Assembly (NCBI GenBank): GCA_946478525.1
Contig: CAMLCH010000035.1
Location: 1 to 27,347 of the forward strand
Reading direction: 5' to 3'
Source of the DNA: Snodgrassella alvi_G
GTDB lineage: Bacteria; Pseudomonadota; Gammaproteobacteria; Burkholderiales; Neisseriaceae
DNA: 27,347 nucleotides
Position 1 is the stretch's first letter. Each line of letters begins with the position of its first letter. Made by a program: the position numbers and the translations under genes. The notes beneath the pieces were generated by a model that worked only from the letters and a program-made list of their open reading frames with translations, was not told the origin of the DNA and ran no database searches. Below, piece by piece: positions 7,703-15,873 of the stretch.

Positions 7703-8345
7703 AAAAAAACTTGGCTTCTGGCGATTTTTGCGTACAAGTCTCATAATTTGTACTTTATTTGCGTGTGTAAATTATATTTTAAGTTTGGCAATCGTTTTTC
7801 AACTTAGTCAGCCAAAACCATTAACACAGGCTGATGCCGTTATTGTATTAGGTGCGGCTGCGTGGGATAAACGTCCTTCGCCGGTTTTTCGCGAACGTAT
7901 CAATCATGCTTTATATCTTTATCGAGTTGGGTTAGTTAAGAAAATTCTTTTTACTGGTGGCACTTCAAAAGCTGGCTTTATGAGTGAGGCCGCAGTTGGT
8001 CGTCGTTATGCAATTAAACATGGTATCGATAAAACGGATATTGTATATGAAAACCAGTCAAGGGATACGTGGCAAAATCTGGTCAATGCGCAAATCGAAG
8101 CTAATAATAACGATATTAACAGTGTAATTATTGTCAGTGACCCTTATCATCTGGCGCGCGCTAAAATTATGGCCAATGATCTTGGTTTAAATGCTCAGAT
8201 TTCACCTACTCCAACGACCCGTTACACTGCCACTCATTCTAAATTACGCTTTCTGGCTCAGGAAAGTTATTTACTGATGTTGTATCAATGGAGCCAGTTA
8301 TTTCATTCTCCTGTGTTCGATAGCTTATTCCAAAAAATTGGTTAA
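7692..8345 (+). CDS. YdcF/ElyC/SanA-type (DUF218) membrane protein
   Basis: 217 residues. One N-terminal transmembrane segment (about 15-35), then a DUF218 domain: DAVIVLGAAAW, a conserved RI..AL.LY segment, ILFTGGTS, SEA..GRRYA, EN.SRDTW.N and IIVSDPYHLARA. This is the family of E. coli SanA, ElyC and YdcF, envelope-linked proteins implicated in the barrier function and lipid-carrier steps of wall building; the exact reaction is not established. I start at the internal ATG, overlapping arsC by 11 bases; a TTG seven codons earlier is possible but less likely. Probably translationally coupled to arsC. Confidence 0.85.
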   Translation: MSVKKKLGFWRFLRTSLIICTLFACVNYILSLAIVFQLSQPKPLTQADAVIVLGAAAWDKRPSPVFRERINHALYLYRVGLVKKILFTGGTSKAGFMSEAAVGRRYAIKHGIDKTDIVYENQSRDTWQNLVNAQIEANNNDINSVIIVSDPYHLARAKIMANDLGLNAQISPTPTTRYTATHSKLRFLAQESYLLMLYQWSQLFHSPVFDSLFQKIG

Positions 8346-8453
8346 TAACAACTTAAATATTACTAAAGTATGTATGATTTTCCCCTCCAGAGCACAATAT
8401 AATAAACGGACTAATTTTAATGGGATTTCCGACTGTAATAATATGGTAATAAC

Positions 8454-8909
8454 ATGGAATATATTTTTTTTCTATTTTGTATACTATTATTTTATTATGA
8501 TATGTTTAAAGCCCCTAATGTATACTCGAAAAAAAAACTAATTATCGGAAATGGTCTAGGTATTTTATTGAGCTTTGTTTTATTTATAATTAGTCCTTTT
8601 ATTGTTTATTTATTTTGTAAGATTACAAATAATCCCAATATAGACATAAATTATACAGAACAGATTAGTATTAAATTTCTAATGGCTTTTCTTATAATAT
8701 TTTTCTATAATTTTTTTATATTTCTATTTGCAGATAATTTGGTAGATAATATCGTAGGTTTCCATAAAAAATATAACGCTTCCAATTCAAATAAAAAACC
8801 AATCAAGTTTGTATTTAAAAATAAAGATAAAATAAAAAACTATTATAAAATATTGTTCTTCATAACTAGTATATTTATGTTTTATGCAGTATGGTTTAAA
8901 ATGGAATAA
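8454..8909 (+). CDS. Orphan multi-pass membrane protein
   Basis: 151 residues, no family recognised. Hydrophobic segments at about 2-16, 31-54, 72-93 and 130-148 suggest three or four membrane helices, with a Lys/Asn-rich cytosolic-type loop at about 102-128. Codon use is extremely AT-rich (Ile, Phe, Lys, Asn and Tyr dominate), unlike the flanking metabolic genes, which suggests an accessory or recently acquired gene. The ribosome site is weak. A relic frame with a hydrophobic start lies directly downstream. Possibly a remnant cargo gene or a small immunity-type membrane protein; that is speculation. Confidence 0.55.
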   Translation: MEYIFFLFCILLFYYDMFKAPNVYSKKKLIIGNGLGILLSFVLFIISPFIVYLFCKITNNPNIDINYTEQISIKFLMAFLIIFFYNFFIFLFADNLVDNIVGFHKKYNASNSNKKPIKFVFKNKDKIKNYYKILFFITSIFMFYAVWFKME

Positions 8910-8921
8910 ATACATAGCAAA

Positions 8922-9080
8922 ATGAAATCAAAGATAGTAATAGCTAGGTTGATTATAGGAATACTAATTGTACTTAGTATTTTTACTTAAAATAAATCTA
9001 TATTTGAAATACAATTACCTTTATTAATATTATTTGAATATTTATCTTCATCTTTTGGTGCCTCTTTCAATTTTAAATAG
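8922..9080 (+). pseudogene. Possible relic of a small membrane protein
   Basis: An ATG opens a 22-residue hydrophobic peptide (MKSKIVIARLIIGILIVLS...) that meets TAA at 8988. The same frame then stays open for another 29 codons with a second hydrophobic stretch (IQLPLLILFEYLSSSF) to TAG at 9078. The continuity across the stop suggests a gene broken by one nonsense change, but the region is short and AT-rich and has no ribosome site, so chance is not excluded. Confidence 0.25.
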
Positions 9081-9243
9081 CATTGATGTCGGTCGTAAAT
9101 TTTGTCTAGCTGCTTATTGAAATTCAATTTTTAATTGCTATTTACTTCTAACTTTGGACATGCTGTTGTGGATTATGGTAAATGATATTGTTTTCGAAAG
9201 GGATAGTAAGATAAATATTATTAGCAGACAGTTTTCTATTAAT

Positions 9244-9270
9244 AGAATGTTCTAGAGATAACATTCTCTA
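9244..9270 (+). promoter_or_regulatory. Alternative hairpins in the hemL leader
   Basis: AGAATGTT (9244-9251) pairs with AACATTCT (9260-9267); TAGAGA (9253-9258) can instead pair with TCTCTA (9265-9270). The two stems are mutually exclusive and lie just before the hemL ribosome site AAGGA (9277-9281), so they might tune translation. No T-run follows. Confidence 0.35.
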
Positions 9271-9288
9271 TAACTTAAGGACTGATTT

Positions 9289-10578
9289 ATGGATAATAAT
9301 TCCAGACTTTTTGAACAAGCTAAAAAGATTATTCCCGGAGGGGTTAATTCACCTGTACGCGCCTTTGCTGGCGTTGGCGGTACACCACGTTTTATCCAGA
9401 AAGCCAATGGTGCTTACGTATGGGATGAAGATCAAACACAATATATAGACTACATTGGTTCATGGGGACCAGCTATTGTCGGCCATGCTCATCCCGAAGT
9501 TATTGCCGCAGTTTGTGCTGCCGCTCAAGAAGGCTTATCTTTTGGTGCACCAACAGCAAATGAAATCCGTATTGCGGAAGAAATTCTGCATATTATGCCC
9601 AGTATGGAGCAGGTTCGGTTAGTGAGCTCTGGTACTGAAGCCACCATGAGTGCTATTAGATTGGCCAGAGGCTTCACGGGACGTGACAATATTATTAAAT
9701 TCGAGGGCTGCTACCATGGGCATTCTGATAGCTTATTGGTAAAAGCCGGATCAGGTCTGCTGACTTTTGGTCATCCCAGCTCTGCCGGCGTGCCTGAAGA
9801 TTTTAGTCGCCATACCATTGTACTGCCTTATAATGATGTTGAAGCTATCCAGCAAATATTTGCCCAACAAGGAGACACTATTGCCGGTGTCATAGTTGAA
9901 CCAATTGCCGGTAATATGAATCTTATTCCGGCCAATAGAGAATTTATTCAGGCACTGCGTTCTTTAACGCATCAGTATGGCAGCGTTTTGATTTATGATG
10001 AAGTGATGACTGGCTTTCGCGTGGCATTGGGCGGAGCACAATCACTGCATGGTATTACTCCTGATTTAACTACTTTGGGAAAAATTATCGGCGGAGGTAT
10101 GCCCGTGGCTGCTTTCGGGGGACGGGCTGATATAATGAAATGTATATCTCCTTTAGGTAGTGTTTATCAGGCTGGAACTCTTTCGGGTAATCCGGTTTGT
10201 GTTGCTGCTGGATTGAAAACGCTGGAAATTATCCAACGCCCGGATTTTTATACCACACTTAGTGCGCGCACGAAACAATTGAGTGAAGGTTTGCTTGCTC
10301 TTGCTCAACAAGCAGGATTACCGTTTTCCAGTCGTCACATTGGTGGAATGTTTGGCTTTTATTTCACTGACAATCTGCCTGACTGCTACCACGATATGCA
10401 AAATGCTGATTTGTCACTTTTTAAGCGTTTTTTCCATTCTATGCTGGCACGTGGCGTATTTTTTGCACCTTCTGCTTTCGAAGCTGGTTTTGTTTCAATT
10501 GCACATAGTCCAGTTATTATTGCCGATACATTAGGTTTAGCCGCTGAATCTTTCACCGAAATGACCCGTGGTATTTGA
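9289..10578 (+). CDS. hemL: Glutamate-1-semialdehyde 2,1-aminomutase
   Basis: 429 residues, full length. PLP enzyme that moves the amino group of glutamate-1-semialdehyde to give 5-aminolevulinate, the committed haem precursor in the C5 pathway. Signatures: IPGGVNSPVRAF at 15-26, SSGTEATMSA at 113-122, YHGHSD at 142-147, IYDEVMTGFR at 235-244 and the PLP lysine in TLGKIIGGGMP (Lys265). The ATG follows AAGGA at 7-nt spacing. It stands alone, with its own leader hairpin and a strong terminator. Use of hemL implies the C5 pathway, not ALA synthase, as expected for a betaproteobacterium. Confidence 0.97.
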   Translation: MDNNSRLFEQAKKIIPGGVNSPVRAFAGVGGTPRFIQKANGAYVWDEDQTQYIDYIGSWGPAIVGHAHPEVIAAVCAAAQEGLSFGAPTANEIRIAEEILHIMPSMEQVRLVSSGTEATMSAIRLARGFTGRDNIIKFEGCYHGHSDSLLVKAGSGLLTFGHPSSAGVPEDFSRHTIVLPYNDVEAIQQIFAQQGDTIAGVIVEPIAGNMNLIPANREFIQALRSLTHQYGSVLIYDEVMTGFRVALGGAQSLHGITPDLTTLGKIIGGGMPVAAFGGRADIMKCISPLGSVYQAGTLSGNPVCVAAGLKTLEIIQRPDFYTTLSARTKQLSEGLLALAQQAGLPFSSRHIGGMFGFYFTDNLPDCYHDMQNADLSLFKRFFHSMLARGVFFAPSAFEAGFVSIAHSPVIIADTLGLAAESFTEMTRGI

Positions 10579-10587
10579 TTTAATTCT

Positions 10588-10632
10588 TTTTTCAGACATA
10601 TTGACATATTGGTGCATAATATGTCTGAAAAA
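10588..10632. terminator. Strong bidirectional-looking terminator after hemL
   Basis: A 15-bp perfect stem (TTTTTCAGACATATT / AATATGTCTGAAAAA) with a 15-nt loop, 10 nt after the hemL stop. Runs of T and A at the stem base fit termination on either strand; the plus strand, for hemL, is the evident user. Confidence 0.8.
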
Positions 10633-10905
10633 TAAAATTTAATAGTAGATAGAGTTACTCAGTTGTGAGAAAGGCGCCAACGAATATCATCTCTTCTCTA
10701 TAGATGAACAAAATAGATTAGAAACAATTCAGCTTATCTAGGCTGGATTACATATAGAATAACCATTTTAAATACATTAATTTACGTTATTTTAACGATA
10801 ATTATACACTTTACTAAGTCTGCCCTAAGTCTTTATTGCCATACTTCTCCAGAACAAGAACCTTCATGGTTATTGTGATCACATACCTTAAACTGGAGAT
10901 CTTAT

Positions 10906-11235
10906 ATGAAAAAAATTACTGCCGCTGTTTTAACAGCTGTATTCGGTTTGTCTGCTGTTGCTACTTTTGCTGAGCCAGTAGTCACAACTACAAAAACAAC
11001 CACAAAGGCAACGACAACGGCTCCTGTTAAAGCTGCTCCTGCTAAAGTGGTAACAACTAAACCAGTTACTCAAACTGCTAAAAAACCAGTTCAGGTTAAA
11101 AGAACGCGTGTTAAAAAAGCCCATGCTAAAAAAGCTCATGTTAGAAAAAGCCATGTTAGAAAACATCGTCGCCATAACGATGCAGTAGAAGCCGTTACTA
11201 CTCAAACAACGACTACTGATACTGAAATCAATTAA
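10906..11235 (+). CDS. Small basic exported Ala/Thr/Lys/His-rich protein
   Basis: 109 residues of low complexity. Signal peptide at 1-22 with likely cleavage after TFA. Then a Thr/Lys/Pro/Ala-rich stretch to about residue 60, then a strongly basic block at about 65-90 with repeated KKAH / RKSH / RKH units ending HRRH, and a Thr-rich tail. The composition resembles periplasmic acid-shock (Asr-like) proteins, whose basic repeats are thought to buffer or bind anionic polymers. That is an analogy, not a demonstrated homology. Good ribosome site (CTGGAG). It has its own terminator and lies just upstream of a two-component system, so it could be a regulated target of that system. Confidence 0.8.
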   Translation: MKKITAAVLTAVFGLSAVATFAEPVVTTTKTTTKATTTAPVKAAPAKVVTTKPVTQTAKKPVQVKRTRVKKAHAKKAHVRKSHVRKHRRHNDAVEAVTTQTTTTDTEIN

Positions 11236-11261
11236 TCTCAATCTGGATTAACGTTTTTTAT

Positions 11262-11292
11262 AAAACCGTTTCAGTGCTATGAAACGGTTTTT
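11262..11292 (+). terminator. Terminator after the basic exported protein
   Basis: 11-bp perfect stem AAAACCGTTTC / GAAACGGTTTT with an 8-nt loop, running into further T. It separates the small gene from the response regulator downstream. Confidence 0.85.
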
Positions 11293-11363
11293 GCTATTAT
11301 AAGCATATGATTTATGTAAATTAAATTTACCACTATATGTTTAATCAGATAAAACGTTAACCC

Positions 11364-12026
11364 ATGCGAATTTTACTTCTTGAAGACGATAATATGATCG
11401 CCGAAGCACTCGGTGATGTACTGCATGCCGCAGGTTTTGCTGTTGATTGCGTGACAGATGGGCTAATTGCCGAAAATCTCATTCAACCTGAGATTTATGA
11501 TTTGGCTTTGTTTGATATTGGCGTGCCGAAACTGGATGGATTAAGTGTTTTAAAACATCTTCGTGCCCGTCATTATGATTTACCGGTAATTTTAATCACG
11601 GCAAGAGACAGTGTCGAAGAGCGGATTCATGGTCTGGATTCTGGAGCAGATGATTATGTAGTTAAACCATTTGCACCGGATGAATTATTGGCTCGTATTC
11701 GCGCGGTATTACGTCGGCGACAGGGTCATGCAACTCCAGTATTAAGCAATGGCAGTATAACGCTAGATCCTGCAACGCGCGAAGTAAGTATTGCGGACAC
11801 GACTACCCGTTTATCCGCAAGAGAATATGCTTTGCTTTATTGTTTGTTAAAGAAACCGGGAGCTATTTTGTCGCGACAGGAATTGGAAGAAAAAATATAT
11901 GGCTGGAATGAAGAGGTTGAAAGCAATGCTGTAGAAGTAGTTATTCACGGTATACGCAAAAAACTTGGCAGCAAGGTGATTAAAAATGTGCGGGGATTAG
12001 GATGGCTGGTAGATCGAGGCAATTGA
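11364..12026 (+). CDS. OmpR-family response regulator (QseB/PmrA-like)
   Basis: 220 residues. Receiver domain about 1-115: acidic pocket LLEDDN (7-9), phospho-acceptor Asp51 in LFDIGVP, Thr79 and Lys101 in VVKPF. Winged-helix DNA-binding domain about 125-218 with LSAREYALL, SRQELEEKIYGW, VVIHGIRKKLG and the terminal RGLGW. The pattern fits the QseB/PmrA subgroup, paired with the kinase that follows. The stop overlaps the kinase start by 25 bases, so the two are co-translated. The signal and regulon cannot be read from sequence; the basic exported protein upstream is a natural candidate target. Confidence 0.93.
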   Translation: MRILLLEDDNMIAEALGDVLHAAGFAVDCVTDGLIAENLIQPEIYDLALFDIGVPKLDGLSVLKHLRARHYDLPVILITARDSVEERIHGLDSGADDYVVKPFAPDELLARIRAVLRRRQGHATPVLSNGSITLDPATREVSIADTTTRLSAREYALLYCLLKKPGAILSRQELEEKIYGWNEEVESNAVEVVIHGIRKKLGSKVIKNVRGLGWLVDRGN

Positions 12027-13381
12027 GCTCCTCACTACAATGGCGTTTGCTACTGACTTTATCAATATTGGTAACCATGATTGCTATAGTCGGAGATTTA
12101 CTGGCCTATCAGACAGCATTTAGAGAAACTCAGGACCTACAGGATGGGCAGCTTGAGCAGATCGCTCATATTCTCGATCCACACAGTGCTATTCTGCGTC
12201 AAAATGTAAATGAAAATTTGAATTTTCCTGAATCTGCCACTACTCTGCCCAAACCCCGTATTTTGGCACAAACAATTGACTCTCCTTATCTGAATACTTT
12301 AATGGGGGATAGTAATGCTGCAGAGAGTTTACAAGTTTTAAGTGATGGATTTCATGATTTTGTCACAACTTCGCGTCATTGGCGTGTCTATATTATCACC
12401 CGAGATCATATCCGCCTTGTTGTGGCACAGCGCACGGCTTATCGTAATCATATTGCACGTGATAGTGCTTTAAGTGTTGTATGGCCGTTTTTATTATTGA
12501 TGCCAGTATTGTGGGTCATTACGGCGGTATGGATACGTCGATTGTTTCGGGTAACGCAAAATATGAGTAACGAAGTTGCAAGGCGTTGTGCTAATGATTT
12601 ATCACCTCTGGATGTTAAACACTCACCCACTGAAATTCGCCCCTTCATTAATGCACTCAACCGCTTATTCAGTCAGTTACGAACAGCAATCGAACATGAC
12701 CAGAAGTTTATAGCTCATGCTGCTCATGAATTACGTACCCCTATCACGGCATTAACGCTTCAGATTGCCCGTTTTGATGAGCCTAATCTGTCTGAAACCG
12801 AGCAAAAGAAGCTTGTTCAGCAAATAAAAGCAGGTATTAGTCGTACCCAGCAGTTACTGGTTCAGCTGCTTTTACTGGCACGAGCACAGCATCAGCAACA
12901 TTCTGACAAGCAACTGACATTCACTGCCGTACTGCCTTTATTACGAGATCTATTTGCAGATATTCTGCCTCTTGCAGAGGAAAAACAGCAAATTCTCAGC
13001 GTAGAAATTGATGAAGAGTTACTTTTACCGATTAGCAGCAATAACCTTTATACTATTCTAAAAAACCTGATTGTTAATTCAATTAATTACACAGCAGAAC
13101 ATGGTCACATTCGCATCCGAGGAGAAAAAAGCACTGATCAGAAACCAATTCTGTGGGTAGAAGATAGTGGCTGTGGAATTGCAGATACAGATAAATTATT
13201 GGTATTAGAACCATTTTATCGGGTACTGGGGAATGGGGAAAATGGTAGTGGATTGGGCTTGGCAATAGTAAACACATTGTGCCAACAATGGGATATCGAT
13301 ATTGTGATGACCGACTCAAATTTAATCAATCCTTTAAACAGTTACGGACTAGCTGTAGGTTTGATGTTTAGGCATGGATAA
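12002..13381 (+). CDS. Sensor histidine kinase (QseC/PmrB-like)
   Basis: 459 residues, inner membrane. TM1 at about 13-36, a periplasmic sensor region at about 37-157, TM2 at about 158-178, then a HAMP-like linker. The dimerisation/phospho-acceptor motif HAAHELRTPIT has His242. The ATPase domain shows the N-box LKNLIVNSINYT, the G1 box VEDSGCGIAD and the G2 box GSGLGLAIVNTL. It phosphorylates the response regulator encoded just upstream, with which it overlaps. The start could also be a TTG 21 bases later (LSSSLQWR). The periplasmic domain has no striking metal-binding motif, so the signal is unknown. A terminator follows about 180 bases later. Confidence 0.93.
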   Translation: MAGRSRQLSSSLQWRLLLTLSILVTMIAIVGDLLAYQTAFRETQDLQDGQLEQIAHILDPHSAILRQNVNENLNFPESATTLPKPRILAQTIDSPYLNTLMGDSNAAESLQVLSDGFHDFVTTSRHWRVYIITRDHIRLVVAQRTAYRNHIARDSALSVVWPFLLLMPVLWVITAVWIRRLFRVTQNMSNEVARRCANDLSPLDVKHSPTEIRPFINALNRLFSQLRTAIEHDQKFIAHAAHELRTPITALTLQIARFDEPNLSETEQKKLVQQIKAGISRTQQLLVQLLLLARAQHQQHSDKQLTFTAVLPLLRDLFADILPLAEEKQQILSVEIDEELLLPISSNNLYTILKNLIVNSINYTAEHGHIRIRGEKSTDQKPILWVEDSGCGIADTDKLLVLEPFYRVLGNGENGSGLGLAIVNTLCQQWDIDIVMTDSNLINPLNSYGLAVGLMFRHG

Positions 13382-13556
13382 ACTGATGCAATATTGGTTT
13401 ATCCGGTTGAGTAAAATTATATATATCATTTAAAATCAAATATTTAACAACTTATTTAATCATATGTCATTACAGATATAAAAAATTAAGATGCCCATTG
13501 TCAAAACATCTATTCAAACAATAATCTGTTATGTGGCTAGGTAAAGTAATGCTGAT

Positions 13557-13583
13557 AAAAAAACCGGCTTTGCCGGTTTTTTT
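13557..13583. terminator. Bidirectional terminator between the kinase and upp
   Basis: 12-bp stem AAAAAAACCGGC / GCCGGTTTTTTT with a 3-base loop. The symmetric A and T tails serve both the plus-strand kinase transcript and the minus-strand upp transcript. Its right edge includes the first bases of the upp stop codon. Confidence 0.9.
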
Positions 13584-14214
13584 ATAACTGTTTAGTGCCA
13601 AAAATTTTATCACCCGCATCACCTAAGCCGGGAATGATATAACCATTAGCATCTAAGTGATCATCCAGGGCTGCTGCATAGATTGTTACGTCTGGGTGTG
13701 CTTCATTAACTGCTCTCACTCCCTCAGGTGCTGCTACCAGTACCAAGGCTTTAATGTCTTTACAACCTTTTTTCTTAAGCAAGTCAATGGTGGCAATCAT
13801 TGAACCACCAGTAGCCAGCATTGGATCAATAATGAGAGCTGGTCGTTTATCCATTTGACTAACAAATTTTTCAAAATAAGGCACTGGTTCTAATGTTTCT
13901 TCATCACGCTGTAATCCAACCACGCTGATTTTAGCCGTAGGGATTAAATCCAGCACCCCATCTAACATTCCCAAACCAGCGCGCAGAATAGGTACAACGG
14001 TGACGGTTTTACCTTTAATCTGATAACCTTCTATCTCACCACACCAGCCCTGCATTTTTACGATTTCAACATCGAAATCACGGGATGCTTCATAAGCCAT
14101 TAATCTTGCTAGTTCCTTAGTCAAAGTACGAAACCGATAGGTACTGCAATCCTCTTCCCGCATTAAAGACAGTTTATGCTTTACTAGCGGGTGATCTATT
14201 ACATTAATTTTCAT
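13582..14214 (-). CDS. upp: Uracil phosphoribosyltransferase
   Basis: 210 residues, close to the family's 208. Makes UMP from uracil and PRPP in pyrimidine salvage; cytosolic. Signatures: start MKINVIDHPLVKHKLSLMR, PILRAGLGM around 75-83, and the PRPP loop LIIDPMLATGGS at 127-138; the C-terminal PGLGDAGDKIFGT completes the uracil pocket. I use the ATG at 14214, which gives the canonical N-terminus and has GGA 7 nt upstream, over a start five codons earlier. The stop codon lies inside the terminator stem. Last gene of the minus-strand run, 60 bases from grxD. Confidence 0.96.
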   Translation of the reverse strand: MKINVIDHPLVKHKLSLMREEDCSTYRFRTLTKELARLMAYEASRDFDVEIVKMQGWCGEIEGYQIKGKTVTVVPILRAGLGMLDGVLDLIPTAKISVVGLQRDEETLEPVPYFEKFVSQMDKRPALIIDPMLATGGSMIATIDLLKKKGCKDIKALVLVAAPEGVRAVNEAHPDVTIYAAALDDHLDANGYIIPGLGDAGDKIFGTKQL

Positions 14215-14274
14215 GGCTAGTTCCATCAATTTGTTACATTAAAAAGCTACTTCACATGTGATACAAATGTGTGA

Positions 14275-14586
14275 TCATACAGTCTGTAATAGAGACTGTA
14301 ATTCACCAGCTTCATACATTTCCATCATTATATCTGAACCTCCGACAAATTCACCATTCACATATAATTGCGGAATGGTTGGCCAGTCGGCATATTCTTT
14401 AATACCCTGACGAATTTCTTCATCTTCAAGCACATTGACAGTAAAAAAATCTTTCAAACCGGCTGCCTGAAGAATTTGCACGGCGCGGGAAGAAAAACCG
14501 CACTGTGGAAACTGACGGGTTCCTTTCATAAACAGTACTACAGGATAGGTAGTGACTATTGTTTTAATTTTTTCTTGAGTATTCAT
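14275..14586 (-). CDS. grxD: Monothiol glutaredoxin, Grx4 type
   Basis: 103 residues. CGFS active site at 29-32 after MKGTRQFPQ, the cis-proline motif TIPQLYV and GGSD near the glutathione pocket. This class carries bridging [2Fe-2S] clusters bound by CGFS and glutathione, and passes them to target proteins, often together with BolA-type partners. Good ribosome site (AGGA) before the ATG. Sits 21 bases after the rsmB-like gene and 60 before upp; probably cotranscribed. Confidence 0.95.
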   Translation of the reverse strand: MNTQEKIKTIVTTYPVVLFMKGTRQFPQCGFSSRAVQILQAAGLKDFFTVNVLEDEEIRQGIKEYADWPTIPQLYVNGEFVGGSDIMMEMYEAGELQSLLQTV

Positions 14587-14607
14587 GATATTTGTTCCTA
14601 ATAGGGT

Positions 14608-15873
14608 TTATGTATTTTTACTCAACACCGCAGCAAAAAAACCATCCGTGTGATGTTGACGTGTATTTAATTGTAGAAAGGGACTGTTTGCTACGGGTAA
14701 TGACACTGATTTAAGTAATTCATACGCCGGTTCAATACGCCAACCAGAATTGTTGACCAAAAATTCATTTATTTGTTGCTGATTTTCCGCATGCAAAATA
14801 CTACAGGTTGCATAGACAAGACGTCCGCCGGTACGCACCAGTGCCGATGCAGCCTTTAAAATTGATTGTTGCTGTTGGCACAATGCCACAACATTATCAC
14901 CATTTTGGCGATATTTTAAGTCCGGATTACGTCTCAGCGTACCCAGACCAGAACAAGGTGCGTCTACCAGTACACAATCAGCTTTACCTTGTAACCGATT
15001 GATGCGTATATCGTGTTCGTTATCAATGCGCTGCGTATGAATATTGGTAAGCCCAGCTCGCACCATACGTGGTTTTAAATTTGCCAGACGTTTTTCAGCA
15101 ATATCGAAAGCATACAAGCGACCACTACCAGCCATCATTGCCCCCATCGCTAAAGTTTTACCACCGGCACCAGCACAAAAATCAACCACGATTTGACCGC
15201 GTCTAGCACCAGTTAGTAACGCTAACAACTGACTGCCTTCATCCTGTACTTCTACCGTCCCGTCGATAAATAAAGGATGGCGGTTTAAAGCTGGTTTATC
15301 ATACAGTCGTATGCCCCAAGGAGAAAATGGTGTAGCCTCGGCACGCATTCCTTCCTCCTGCAACTGTGCCAAAACTTTATCACGCTTAGCTTTAAGCGTA
15401 TTAACGCGCAGGTCGAGGGGAGCTGACTGCATAATACTGCGGCCATAATCGGTAACTTCCTCATCACTCCACCCTTGCTGCTGTAATAGCTCAATTAACC
15501 ATAACGGTAATTCTGCAGCTGTAGTTAGTACACCAGCAAATTCCTCTTTCTGAGCTTTGATTTGAGTTAGCCATTGCTCCTCTTTTTCATTTACCAATTC
15601 TGACAAAGCACTGACACTCAAACCACGCCCAAATACTAATGCAGCCAAAGCAGCAAGTCTTGGTTTAGCAGAAGGCTTAACTAATACGGTCTGAATTTTC
15701 TGAAAATGGCGCAAAGTAGCGAAAACGGTTTCAGCAATTTCATGACGATCACGACCACCTAATTTGCGTTCACGCCGAAAAAAAGCAGACAAAGCCACAT
15801 CCGCAGGTTGTTTGAAGGTTAAAATCTGCGCCAAAACTGTTGCAGTTAATTCAAGTTGTGCAGCATTAATCAT
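14608..15873 (-). CDS. rsmB: RsmB/Sun-type RNA m5C methyltransferase
   Basis: 421 residues. An N-terminal NusB-like helical region (about 1-130) is followed by a Rossmann methyltransferase domain. SAM-binding loop FCAGAGGKT at 232-240. Catalytic motifs DAPCSGLGTLRRNPD with Cys307 and ATCSI with Cys357, the two-cysteine arrangement of RNA cytosine-5 methyltransferases. The best match is RsmB (16S rRNA m5C967), though RsmB/NOP paralogues differ in target and the symbol is my best estimate. The start codon overlaps the stop of the DUF3108 gene as ATGA, so translation is coupled. Confidence 0.9.
   Translation of the reverse strand: MINAAQLELTATVLAQILTFKQPADVALSAFFRRERKLGGRDRHEIAETVFATLRHFQKIQTVLVKPSAKPRLAALAALVFGRGLSVSALSELVNEKEEQWLTQIKAQKEEFAGVLTTAAELPLWLIELLQQQGWSDEEVTDYGRSIMQSAPLDLRVNTLKAKRDKVLAQLQEEGMRAEATPFSPWGIRLYDKPALNRHPLFIDGTVEVQDEGSQLLALLTGARRGQIVVDFCAGAGGKTLAMGAMMAGSGRLYAFDIAEKRLANLKPRMVRAGLTNIHTQRIDNEHDIRINRLQGKADCVLVDAPCSGLGTLRRNPDLKYRQNGDNVVALCQQQQSILKAASALVRTGGRLVYATCSILHAENQQQINEFLVNNSGWRIEPAYELLKSVSLPVANSPFLQLNTRQHHTDGFFAAVLSKNT

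Noticed and set aside
8338..8541. Plus-strand open frame overlapping the orphan membrane gene
   Set aside because: Its hydrophobic end is an out-of-frame reading of the membrane gene at 8454-8909, and it has no start signals.
10588..10632. Possible neisserial DNA uptake sequence in the hemL terminator (GTCTGAA core)
   Set aside because: The 12-base dialects I know (for example with GCCGTCTGAA or GGCTGCCTGAA) are not matched. A near match at 14461 inside grxD and CTGTCTGAA at 12787 are isolated, so no uptake-sequence system can be supported here.
10930..11241. Long minus-strand open frame rich in Ser, Phe, Asn and Cys
   Set aside because: It is the reverse of the low-complexity basic protein at 10906-11235; the composition follows from the repeats, and the plus frame has a signal peptide, ribosome site and terminator.
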